Source: Thiotrichaceae bacterium UBA973 (GTDB lineage Bacteria > Pseudomonadota > Gammaproteobacteria > Eutrophobiales > Eutrophobiaceae). Taken from it: a stretch of DNA of 44,228 nucleotides. Each line of letters opens with the position of its first letter. Position 1 is the stretch's first letter. Shown here piece after piece: positions 17,903-26,011 of this stretch. The notes below the pieces were generated by a model. The model saw only the letters and a program-made list of their open reading frames with translations, ran no database searches and was not told the DNA's origin. The stretch is taken from positions 847 to 45,074 of the forward strand of contig DBBX01000011.1 in the NCBI GenBank assembly GCA_002292815.1, read 5' to 3'. The translations under genes and the position numbers were made by a program.

Positions 17903-18825
17903 TTGATTCCCCACGAGTCATTTTTATTATGGGGCCAACGGCAACGGGTAAAACAGATTTAGCTGTGTACTTAAATCAAAATATTGATAGTGAGATCATC
18001 AGCGTCGATTCAGCGATGGTCTATAAGGGGATGGACATAGGTACAGCAAAACCGGATAAAGAACTATTAGCGAAGGCGCCACATCGATTGATTGATATAT
18101 GTGACCCATTGAATTCGTATTCAGCGGCACAATTCAGGGAAGATGCAAGCTCGGCTATCGAAGAGATCTTGGCCAGAAATAAGACGCCTGTGCTTGTTGG
18201 CGGCACAGGATTATATTTTCGTGCTCTTGAGCAAGGTTTAGCGGAATTGCCTGAGGCCAACTCGCAAATACGTGCCAAGATAGAAGCAGAGGCGGATGCT
18301 GACGGTTGGCAAAGCCTGCATAGCAGATTGAAAGAAATCGATCTGGAAGCAGCGAATCGAATTAATGAAAATGATCCGCAACGTATTCAAAGAGCATTAG
18401 AAGTTTATGAAATAACAGGAAAAACATTAACATCATTAATCTCTGCTGAGCATAAAAAGCCGTTTCCATACCCGATCATAAAAATTATCTTGTCACCCGA
18501 AGATCGTTCAGATCTTCACGAACGGGTCAAACACCGGTTTTTAGCTATGCTGAAGTCTGGATTCGTCGATGAGGTCGAGGCCTTGCATCGCCGCGGTGAC
18601 TTATCATTAGATTTACCGTCTATGCGGTTGGTTGGTTACAGACAGGTTTGGCGTTATTTAAATGGAGAGTGCAGCCACGAAGAAATGCAGGATTATGCCA
18701 TTATTGCTACACGGCAACTTGCCAAGCGTCAGATCACCTGGTGTCGGTCAGAAGATAATGCTGAATGGCATGATCCATACAAAACTGGCATTTTCTCTAA
18801 AATTCTGAAAAATCTGGATAATTAG
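17899..18825 (+). CDS. miaA: tRNA dimethylallyltransferase
   Basis: 308 residues. P-loop IFIMGPTATGKTDLAVYL (~8–25), SVDSAMVYKGMDIGTAKP and HRLIDICDP, then VLVGGTGLYFRALEQGL, and C-terminal QITWCRSEDNAEWHD are all family hallmarks. It prenylates A37 of tRNAs reading UNN codons. Start ATG 17899 overlaps the mutL stop by four bases, so translation is coupled; it precedes hfq, as in most Gammaproteobacteria. Confidence 0.96.
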   Translation: MIDSPRVIFIMGPTATGKTDLAVYLNQNIDSEIISVDSAMVYKGMDIGTAKPDKELLAKAPHRLIDICDPLNSYSAAQFREDASSAIEEILARNKTPVLVGGTGLYFRALEQGLAELPEANSQIRAKIEAEADADGWQSLHSRLKEIDLEAANRINENDPQRIQRALEVYEITGKTLTSLISAEHKKPFPYPIIKIILSPEDRSDLHERVKHRFLAMLKSGFVDEVEALHRRGDLSLDLPSMRLVGYRQVWRYLNGECSHEEMQDYAIIATRQLAKRQITWCRSEDNAEWHDPYKTGIFSKILKNLDN

Positions 18826-18936
18826 CCATATATTTTTCTCATTTGTAATATACTTGTCGAATAACAAGCAGAAATGGTCGTAGTTCTAATTAAACGGCTG
18901 ATAAATAAGAATAATTAGATTCAAAGGAGAATTATT

Positions 18937-19182
18937 ATGAGTAAGGGGCACTCATTGCAGGATCCTTTTTTAAATGCATTAAGGAAAGAGCGCATTCCTG
19001 TATCCATATTTCTGGTCAATGGGATTAAATTACAAGGACAGGTAGAATCTTTCGATCAATTTGTCATATTGCTTAAAAATTCGGTGAGCCAGTTGGTGTA
19101 TAAACATGCAGTTTCAACAATTGTACCGGCGAGAAACGTCAAACTACCTCGTGCTGATGAGGATTCTGGCGAAGAAGCGTGA
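18937..19182 (+). CDS. hfq: RNA chaperone Hfq
   Basis: 81 residues. Sm1 motif LQDPFLNALRKERIPVSIFLVNGIKLQGQ and Sm2 (VYKHAVSTIVPAR, with the family YKHA core) are complete, as are Q8-, F39- and K56-type RNA-contact positions. It forms the hexamer that pairs sRNAs with mRNAs. The C-terminal tail after NVKLPR is short (~12 acidic residues) compared with E. coli (102 residues). A strong AAAGGAG lies before ATG 18937, and a 111-base gap from miaA leaves room for its own promoter. Confidence 0.98.
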   Translation: MSKGHSLQDPFLNALRKERIPVSIFLVNGIKLQGQVESFDQFVILLKNSVSQLVYKHAVSTIVPARNVKLPRADEDSGEEA

Positions 19183-19209
19183 CCTCAATTAATCTAGTTT
19201 GGTAAGCAT

Positions 19210-20493
19210 TTGGAATCAAAATCCGCTGACATTCAGCGTGCCTTAATCGTTTACGTCGATTTTTATAAATCTACGACTGATGATGCATATAGTGAATTTG
19301 TTCAATTAGTCGATTCATCTGGTTTGGATGTGATCGGTTCTATTAAGGCCCCACGTCAATTTCCTGATGCACAGTTCTTTGTTGGCAAGGGAAAGGCCGA
19401 CGAAATCACCATGCAAGCTGAAGAATTGAATGCTGATGTTGTCATATTTAATCATCCGCTGACACCAGCACAGGAAAGAAACCTCGAGAATCATATCAAA
19501 GTTCGTGTCATAGACAGAATAGGCTTGATTCTGGATATATTTGCCCAACGCGCACGAAGTTATGAAGGTAAATTGCAGGTTGAATTGGCTCAATTGCAGC
19601 ATTTGTCGACCCGATTAATACGGGGCTGGACACATTTAGAACGTCAAAAAGGCGGTATAGGATTACGTGGACCAGGTGAAACCCAGCTTGAAACTGATCG
19701 CCGTCTGGTAGGATTTAGAATTAAATTGATTAATCAGCGCTTGGATAAAGTGCGTAAGCAACGATATTTGAGTAGACAGCAGCGCAAGAAAAACGATGTG
19801 CCGGTTATTTCACTCGTCGGCTACACCAATGCAGGAAAATCAACCCTGTTTAATCGTTTGACCGGGGCTCATGTCAGGACGGCGGATCAATTGTTCGCGA
19901 CCCTCGACCCGACACTGAGACGAGTTGAGATGGATTCTGGAAGAAATATTATTTTAACAGATACGGTAGGATTTATTCGAGATTTACCGCATGATCTAGT
20001 TGAGTCGTTTCAAGCGACATTGGAAGAAGTCAGAGAAGCTGATTTATTAATACATGTCATCGATGTTGATCATGAGCAACGACAGCAACGAATAGATGAG
20101 GTTAATAAGGTTATCGAGTTAATTGGAGCGGAAAATGTTCCTCAAATAGAGATCTATAACAAGATAGATAGATATTCAGAACAAACGGCGCGAGTAGAAA
20201 TGGCTGATAATTACCCCCATGTCAGGATATGGTTGTCTTCTCAGACGGGCGAAGGACTGGAGCTATTACAAGAAGGCATTGAGCAACAGTTACGGCATGA
20301 CCGGAAGCCGCATCATCTAAACCTACCGGTCACAGCAGGTCAATTAAGGGCAAAATTATTTGATCTTGGAGCCGTTAGACAGGATGATGAGAACGAAAAA
20401 GGTGGCTGGACAATGGAAGTTGAGTTGGAAGAATTCAGACTAAATAAGCTTTGTGAAGAAGCCAGCTTGGATATATCGCAGTTGCAGGCATAG
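19210..20493 (+). CDS. hflX: Ribosome-associated GTPase HflX
   Basis: 427 residues. N-terminal HflX domain (APRQFPDAQFFVGKGKADEI, DRIGLILDIFAQRA, and GPGETQLETDRR near 157–168) is followed by the G domain with GYTNAGKSTLFNRL (~203–216), DTVGFIRDLP and NKID-type YNKIDR. HflX splits stalled ribosomes and is a heat-shock ribosome rescue factor. The only plausible start is TTG 19210: the frame is closed by a TAA just upstream (19204–19206), and the first residues align with family N-termini. It lies 27 bases after hfq. Confidence 0.95.
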   Translation: MESKSADIQRALIVYVDFYKSTTDDAYSEFVQLVDSSGLDVIGSIKAPRQFPDAQFFVGKGKADEITMQAEELNADVVIFNHPLTPAQERNLENHIKVRVIDRIGLILDIFAQRARSYEGKLQVELAQLQHLSTRLIRGWTHLERQKGGIGLRGPGETQLETDRRLVGFRIKLINQRLDKVRKQRYLSRQQRKKNDVPVISLVGYTNAGKSTLFNRLTGAHVRTADQLFATLDPTLRRVEMDSGRNIILTDTVGFIRDLPHDLVESFQATLEEVREADLLIHVIDVDHEQRQQRIDEVNKVIELIGAENVPQIEIYNKIDRYSEQTARVEMADNYPHVRIWLSSQTGEGLELLQEGIEQQLRHDRKPHHLNLPVTAGQLRAKLFDLGAVRQDDENEKGGWTMEVELEEFRLNKLCEEASLDISQLQA

Positions 20494-20588
20494 CCTGCTC
20501 GCTATTAAGATCGCACACAAATTCATTTTTTATATTTTACACAAGGGTATTTATACAATACTCATAAATGTCGTCGGAGAAATACATA

Positions 20589-21734
20589 ATGGGCTGGAAT
20601 GAACCACCTGATAAAGATAAGGGTAAAGACCCCTGGGGTAATAGCGGTAATGGAGAGGGGCCACCTGATCTAGACGAAATTATCAAGAAGATGCAAAAAG
20701 GCCTAGGCGGAATGTTTGGTAATCGACCTAACAAAGTAGGTGACAATAATGCCATGTTTCCATTTGTCGTTGGCATTATTCTGCTTTTAGCATGGTTAGC
20801 CTTTGATGCGACTTACTTGATAGATCAACAAGAACGCGGTGTTGTGCTTCGTTTTGGTAAACACGTTGATACTATTGAACCGGGTTTAAACTTTCGTTTA
20901 CCTAGGCCGATAGAAGTTGTTCAAAAAGTTAATGTTGGACAGGTTCGATCAATTACACATAAAGCATTGATGCTGACTCAAGATGAAAATATTGTTGATG
21001 TTGAAGTGGCAGTTCAGTGGCGAATAGGCAATGCAGATGAATATTTGTTTAATGTTTACTCTCCAGCCTCAACATTAAGGCAAGTCACCGAAAGTTCAGT
21101 TCGTGAAGTAATTGGTAAGAGTAAATTGGATTTTGTCTTGACCGAAGGACGAAGTGAAATCGCAGAAAGAATACAATCATTAATTCAGGAAACACTGGGG
21201 GAATATAAAACAGGTATTTATATATCCACCGCAGAAATGCAACCAGCGAAACCACCAGAAGAAGTTAAAGCAGCATTTGATGATGCTATTAAGGCACGAG
21301 AAGATGAACAGCGTCAGGTGAATGAAGCGGAAGCCTACAGGAATGATATTTTGCCAAAGGCCCGTGGTGGCGCAGCTCGATTACGTGAAGAGTCAAATGG
21401 CTATAAGTCACGAATCATCTCCAAGGCGGAAGGTGAGGCGAGTCGTTTTGGACAGCTATTGGCTGAATATCAGCGTGCACCTGCGGTAACACGTGAAAGG
21501 TTATATCTGGATGCTATTGAATCAGTGTTCACAAATACCAATAAAGTGCTTATTGATAATGATAACGGAAATAGTTTGATGTACTTGCCGATAGATAAAT
21601 TGATTGATAAACGACAAAATAGTAGCTCGAATAATACTATTCAAAACTTTAATGAGTCTTCTACTTCTTCTTCATCTTCTTCAATGGATGATGTTCGGCA
21701 AAGACTTGATGACCGACTCAGGGGAGTACGCTAA
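20589..21734 (+). CDS. hflK: FtsH protease modulator subunit HflK
   Basis: 381 residues from ATG 20589. The characteristic N-terminus MGWNEPPDKDKGKDPWG matches HflK (MAWNEP…DPWG), and a GGAGA lies 8 bases upstream; an in-frame ATG at 20568 would add seven unlikely residues. One TM helix (~56–76, FPFVVGIILLLAWLAF) is followed by the SPFH/band 7 domain (ERGVVLRFGKHVDTIEPGL) and a coiled coil, ending in a serine-rich stretch (ESSTSSSSSS) and a short charged tail. With HflC it forms the cage around FtsH. Stop and next start share one base (TAATG). Confidence 0.95.
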   Translation: MGWNEPPDKDKGKDPWGNSGNGEGPPDLDEIIKKMQKGLGGMFGNRPNKVGDNNAMFPFVVGIILLLAWLAFDATYLIDQQERGVVLRFGKHVDTIEPGLNFRLPRPIEVVQKVNVGQVRSITHKALMLTQDENIVDVEVAVQWRIGNADEYLFNVYSPASTLRQVTESSVREVIGKSKLDFVLTEGRSEIAERIQSLIQETLGEYKTGIYISTAEMQPAKPPEEVKAAFDDAIKAREDEQRQVNEAEAYRNDILPKARGGAARLREESNGYKSRIISKAEGEASRFGQLLAEYQRAPAVTRERLYLDAIESVFTNTNKVLIDNDNGNSLMYLPIDKLIDKRQNSSSNNTIQNFNESSTSSSSSSMDDVRQRLDDRLRGVR

Positions 21735-22600
21735 TGCCTTTGAATCCTAAAATTCTAATTCCTTTAATAATAATTGCGATCGTTGCCTATTCATCTGTGT
21801 TTACAGTGAACCAATGGGAACAGGCTCTGGTTTTCAAGTTTCGTGAAATTGTTCGTTCTGATGACCAGCCGGGGCTACATTTTATGATGCCGGTTGTGAA
21901 TGCGGCTAAGAAGTTTGAAAAGCGGTTATTAAACCTTGATCAAGAACCACAGCGCTTTCTAACGATAGAAAAGAAAGATGTGATTGTTGATTATTATGCA
22001 AAGTGGCGAATTACCGATGTTGATAAGTTTTATACTGCAACACGAGGTGATGTACTCTATGCAAATGGTCTGTTAGGGCAGCGTATCAATCGTGCTTTAC
22101 GAGATGAATTTGGTGCGCGTACCGTTCAAGAAGTTGTTGCGGGTGAACGGACTCAAATTCTTAGTGTTGTTACTGCAAGCACTTCAAACCTGCCTCAAGA
22201 ATTAGGTATCACCGTGGTCGATGTTCGTACCAAGAGAATTGATTTGCCGACAGAAGTCAGTAATTCAGTCTATGAGCGTATGCGAGCAGAACGTAATCGT
22301 GTCGCTAAGGACTTTCGAGCACGTGGTTCTGAAGCTTCTGAGCGTATCCGTGCTAATGCTGATCGTGAACGCGAGATTATTCTGGCGAATGCCTATCGGG
22401 ATGCTGAAATGATACGTGGTGAAGGTGATGCGCAGGCAACTGAAATTTATGCAGCGGCCTATACTAAGGACGAAGAATTCTACTCGTTTTATCGTAGTCT
22501 GGATGCCTATAAGAATAGTTTCAACGACAGTAATGATGTATTGCTGCTTGAACCTAAATCAGATTTCTTTAGATATTTTAATAATTCAAAAGGCAATTAA
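21734..22600 (+). CDS. hflC: FtsH protease modulator subunit HflC
   Basis: 288 residues. N-terminal TM helix (PKILIPLIIIAIVAYSSVF), then SPFH domain with VNQWEQALVFKFREIVR, DYYAKWRITDVDKFY and GARTVQEVVAGER, and a long coiled coil (SVYERMRAERNRVAKDF onward). It is the partner of HflK in the periplasm-facing complex that limits FtsH access to membrane proteins. It starts on the last base of hflK, so expression is coupled, and is followed by a terminator-like hairpin. Confidence 0.96.
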   Translation: MPLNPKILIPLIIIAIVAYSSVFTVNQWEQALVFKFREIVRSDDQPGLHFMMPVVNAAKKFEKRLLNLDQEPQRFLTIEKKDVIVDYYAKWRITDVDKFYTATRGDVLYANGLLGQRINRALRDEFGARTVQEVVAGERTQILSVVTASTSNLPQELGITVVDVRTKRIDLPTEVSNSVYERMRAERNRVAKDFRARGSEASERIRANADREREIILANAYRDAEMIRGEGDAQATEIYAAAYTKDEEFYSFYRSLDAYKNSFNDSNDVLLLEPKSDFFRYFNNSKGN

Positions 22601-22618
22601 ACTCAGGCTCATACAGAC

Positions 22619-22652
22619 AACAGGCTTATTTAATAGACTAAATAAGCCTGTT
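22619..22652 (+). terminator. Hairpin after hflC
   Basis: A 14-bp perfect inverted repeat (AACAGGCTTATTTA, loop ATAGAC, TAAATAAGCCTGTT) 19 bases after the hflC stop, followed by only a short T run (TTTCTAT). It could end most hflC transcripts or attenuate readthrough into yjeT–hisZ–purA. Confidence 0.65.
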
Positions 22653-22680
22653 TCTATGAAAATAGAAATGGTGAAAGTGA

Positions 22681-22878
22681 TTGTTTGATATTAATTTTTC
22701 TGATCTCTTAGCTGCGCTTGCGCTAGTTTTTATATTAGAAGGTCTGTCGCCATTTCTGAATCCTGAAGGTATTCGAAAAGTATTCCTTGCTGCGGCTCAT
22801 ATGGATAACCAAACATTACGGTTTTTGGGTGTCTCTAGTATGTTGGTTGGTTTGATATTGTTATACATTGTTCGTTGA
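22681..22878 (+). CDS. yjeT: DUF2065 inner membrane protein YjeT
   Basis: 65 residues with two TM helices. The family hallmarks FSDLLAALALVFILEGLSPF and the LRFLGVSSMLVGLILLYIVR end are clear, and E. coli yjeT sits in the same place between hflC and purA. The start is TTG 22681, the only suitable codon in this frame after the upstream TGA; the preceding GGTGAAAG may act as a weak ribosome binding site. Function unknown. Confidence 0.88.
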   Translation: MFDINFSDLLAALALVFILEGLSPFLNPEGIRKVFLAAAHMDNQTLRFLGVSSMLVGLILLYIVR

Positions 22879-22885
22879 TTAAATT

Positions 22886-24067
22886 ATGAATATTAAAAAT
22901 CGTTGGTTACTCCCTGAAGGTGTTGAAGAAATATTGCCGCCTAAGGCAATTGAACTTGAACAACTATGCAGAACAATCATTGACCTGTTTTCTACATGGG
23001 GCTATGAGTTTGTTATTCCACCTATGGTTGAATATCTGGAATCGTTACTTACCGGAACTGGTGAAGACCTTGACTTAAAAACGTTTAAATTGACCGATCA
23101 ATTAAGCGGACGTTTGATGGGTATTCGTGCGGATATTACGCCACAGGTAGCACGTATCGATGCGCATTTGTTAAAACGTGATACGCCCACTCGTCTTTGT
23201 TATCTTGGCTCGGTATTACACACGCGTCCCGGCAAGTCCGGTGATACACGCGCACCATTACAAGTCGGTGCGGAGCTGTACGGGCACTCTGGTGTAGCAA
23301 GTGATATTGAAATCGTTAAATTGATGTTAGCTACGTTGAAACAGGTGGGTATTAATCAGACTTATATTGATCTTGGACACATTGGTATCTTTAGAACATT
23401 AAGTTACGATTCATCATTGAGCAATGCGCAACAAGCACAAGTGTTTGAAGCGTTGCAAAGGAAAGCCAAGGATGAATTAAAGTCGTTCTATAAAGAATGG
23501 AATATTACTAACGCTGCCAGCAATGCATTACTTGAGCTAGTCGACATGAATGGTGACGTGGCAGTATTAGATGAAGCTAAAAAACTATTGGGTAAACTTT
23601 CTCCTGAAAGTGCGCAATATATTGATGAAGTTAAGGCATTGGCTGAGTCAATAACAGGACAGACAGAAGTGTCTATTAATGTAGATCTGGCTGAGTTACG
23701 TGGTTATCACTATCACACTGGCATGGTCTATACCGCTTTTGTTCCCGGTGAGGGTGACGGCATAGCCTTTGGTGGACGATACGACGATATAGGCAGTGCT
23801 TTTGGCCGTGCAAGACCAGCAACAGGGTTTAGTACAGACGTTAAATCTTTATTAAAGCATCAGAGCATAATCAATAAAACACCATCAAGTATTTTTGCTC
23901 CGACATCACCCGATGTGGCATTACATGAAAAGATAAATACACTTCGCAAAACCGGAAGCATCGTAGTTGAAGAGCTAGAAGGGCAACAAGCTTCAGCCAG
24001 CGAAATGAATTGTGATCAGCAACTCACCATAGAAAATGGCGAGTGGATCGTTAAAGACATTAATTAA
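22886..24067 (+). CDS. hisZ: ATP phosphoribosyltransferase regulatory subunit HisZ
   Basis: 393 residues, a catalytically dead histidyl-tRNA synthetase paralogue. Class II core segments are present (LPEGVEEILPPKA, the motif 2 region with IRADITPQVARIDAH, and RGYHYHTGMVYTAFVPGEG), and the C-terminal anticodon-binding domain is lacking, as expected for HisZ. It pairs with the short-form HisG for the first step of histidine synthesis; no hisG is in the window. It lies 7 bases after yjeT and 20 before purA, an order typical of non-enteric Gamma- and Betaproteobacteria. Confidence 0.93.
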   Translation: MNIKNRWLLPEGVEEILPPKAIELEQLCRTIIDLFSTWGYEFVIPPMVEYLESLLTGTGEDLDLKTFKLTDQLSGRLMGIRADITPQVARIDAHLLKRDTPTRLCYLGSVLHTRPGKSGDTRAPLQVGAELYGHSGVASDIEIVKLMLATLKQVGINQTYIDLGHIGIFRTLSYDSSLSNAQQAQVFEALQRKAKDELKSFYKEWNITNAASNALLELVDMNGDVAVLDEAKKLLGKLSPESAQYIDEVKALAESITGQTEVSINVDLAELRGYHYHTGMVYTAFVPGEGDGIAFGGRYDDIGSAFGRARPATGFSTDVKSLLKHQSIINKTPSSIFAPTSPDVALHEKINTLRKTGSIVVEELEGQQASASEMNCDQQLTIENGEWIVKDIN

Positions 24068-24087
24068 TAAAAAAAGAAATTATAAAA

Positions 24088-25380
24088 ATGGGTAAAAATG
24101 TAATTGTACTGGGTACCCAATGGGGTGATGAGGGTAAGGGTAAAATAGTTGATTTATTGACCGAAGATGCCGCTGCCGTTGTACGTTTTCAAGGCGGACA
24201 CAATGCCGGTCATACCGTTATTATTGAAGGTAAAAAGACAGTTCTTCACTTAATCCCATCAGGAATTTTACATGATGGTGTTGATTGTATTATTGGCAAT
24301 GGTGTTGTGCTTAGTCCACATGCGCTAATGGAAGAAATTAACATGCTGGAAGAGAATGGTGTTTCAGCACGTAAACACATAAAGATATCAGAAGCCTGTA
24401 CTTTAATATTGCCATACCATATTGCCCTTGATCAGGCGCGCGAAAAAAAGAAAGGCAAAGCAGCGATAGGAACTACAGGTAGAGGTATCGGCCCGGCTTA
24501 TGAAGATAAAGTTGCACGACGTGCATTACGCGTTGGCGATCTTATGCATGATGAGCTTCTAGCAAATAAGCTTGAAGAAGTGTTGGAATATCATAACTTC
24601 ATGCTGACCAACTACTATAAATGCGACGCGATTGATTATCAGAAATCGTTGGACGACATTAGAAAACTGTCGGCAGACCTCGTTCCTATGATTGCAGACA
24701 CCGGCACGCGTCTTAATGAATTATATACCGATGGCAAGAACATCATGTTCGAAGGCGCACAGGGCACCTGGCTTGATATTGATCATGGTACTTATCCATT
24801 CGTAACCTCCTCAAGTACAACAGCAGGTGGTGCCGCTACGGGCACTGGTTTTGGACCTTGTCATTTTGATTATGTATTAGGTATTACGAAAGCCTATACA
24901 ACGCGTGTAGGTTCAGGTCCATTCCCGACAGAATTACACTGCGAGACTGGGAAGCACATTGCTGAAGTCGGACATGAATTTGGAGCGACAACAGGGCGTG
25001 GCAGACGTTGTGGTTGGTATGATGCAGTCGCATTACGGCGTTCAGCACAAATTAATAGTTTAACCGGATTATGCATTACCAAACTTGACGTCTTGGATGA
25101 ATTGGAAACAATTAAAGTTTGTACAGGATATGAGATAGATGGTAAGACTGTTGAGGTTCCACCTATCGGTGCAGAAGAATTTGCCAAATGTAAACCAATA
25201 TACGAAGAGCACTCGGGCTGGCAATCAAAAACTGTCGGTGCTACCAATTATGATGATTTGCCCAAGAAGGCGGTCGATTATTTGAACCGTCTTTCTGAAA
25301 TTACAGGGGTTCCGATTGATATTATTTCAACAGGTCCTGATCGGGCAGAGACCATTGTTTTACGAAACCCATTTCATTAA
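24088..25380 (+). CDS. purA: Adenylosuccinate synthetase
   Basis: 430 residues, full length. GTP-binding GTQWGDEGKGKIVDLL (~8–23, catalytic Asp and conserved Lys), FQGGHNAGHT, GTTGRGIGPAYEDK, FEGAQGTWLDIDHGTYPFVT and TTTGRGRRCGWYD are all present. It condenses IMP with aspartate using GTP, the first step to AMP. Likely co-transcribed with hisZ. No terminator hairpin was seen after the stop. Confidence 0.97.
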   Translation: MGKNVIVLGTQWGDEGKGKIVDLLTEDAAAVVRFQGGHNAGHTVIIEGKKTVLHLIPSGILHDGVDCIIGNGVVLSPHALMEEINMLEENGVSARKHIKISEACTLILPYHIALDQAREKKKGKAAIGTTGRGIGPAYEDKVARRALRVGDLMHDELLANKLEEVLEYHNFMLTNYYKCDAIDYQKSLDDIRKLSADLVPMIADTGTRLNELYTDGKNIMFEGAQGTWLDIDHGTYPFVTSSSTTAGGAATGTGFGPCHFDYVLGITKAYTTRVGSGPFPTELHCETGKHIAEVGHEFGATTGRGRRCGWYDAVALRRSAQINSLTGLCITKLDVLDELETIKVCTGYEIDGKTVEVPPIGAEEFAKCKPIYEEHSGWQSKTVGATNYDDLPKKAVDYLNRLSEITGVPIDIISTGPDRAETIVLRNPFH

Positions 25381-25463
25381 AAGTATCAAAGTATAAAAAA
25401 TAGATGATAATATTTTGTGATTATTAACATAGCAGTTTAAGCATGTAATACATTACAGAGATT

Positions 25464-25880
25464 TCATTTCCTCATATCTTCAAATAGACGATATTGCTCT
25501 TGCCTCAATACCAAAACGACTGTTGTCCCGACACGTTCATCTAATAGATAACCTGCATCGGTATCATTGATTTCGTTAAACTCCTTAATCAGTTTCTCCA
25601 TTTTCTTATGGAAAACTATATTTGCTTTATTAAATCGGATATTAAAAAAAGCTTGTTCAACTTTCGATTGAAAAAAAGTTTTGTATAGAATCGTTCTCGT
25701 ACCATGCAAAGTTGGGTGCAATTAGTAATTTAATTCTATTCCAGGGTAAATTTCTTTTCAGGGAATATACGTTTTATACTGGCTTCAGACATGCCAATTA
25801 TTTTTCTGTATCGCTGTAGCTTAGGCCATGAGCTTTAAGCGTTTTTTTAATATTTAAACGAGGTGATATATTTGTGCCAT
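25464..25880 (-). pseudogene. Decayed XRE-family helix-turn-helix transcriptional regulator
   Basis: Reading leftward from ATG 25880, three frames join into one recognisable protein of a gammaproteobacterial XRE/HTH family whose intact members are, as I recall, about 240–260 residues. First part: MAQIYHLV, an in-frame TAA (25854–25856), ILKKTLKAHGLSYSDTEK, then a lost A in an A-run (~25801) and IIGMSEASIKRIFPEKKFTL, the HTH. A large internal deletion follows, joining FTL directly to WNRIKLLIAPNFAWYENDSI. An extra T in a T7 run (~25672–25678) shifts frame again to the C-terminus, which carries EKLIKEFNEI and DERVGTTVVLVLR and ends FEDMRK before TGA. The 85-codon open frame from TTG 25721 is just this C-terminal relic. 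Together with the gap before 26012 it fills the 631-base space between purA and the next gene. Confidence 0.82.
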
Positions 25881-26011
25881 TGGAATAAACAAGGTAGTAA
25901 TAATTAATAGGAATAGAACATGAAAATAATACAAAAAAACTTTTAGTTGTCTATATTAATAATTTTGTAATCTTCAGGGAAATGTATGGATAATTTAAGG
26001 AGGCGGAGCAA

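Noticed and set aside
25464..25721. 85-codon TTG-start frame as an intact small gene
   Set aside because: Its start region overlaps sequence that reads as the same regulator in another frame, so it is the C-terminal relic of the XRE pseudogene.
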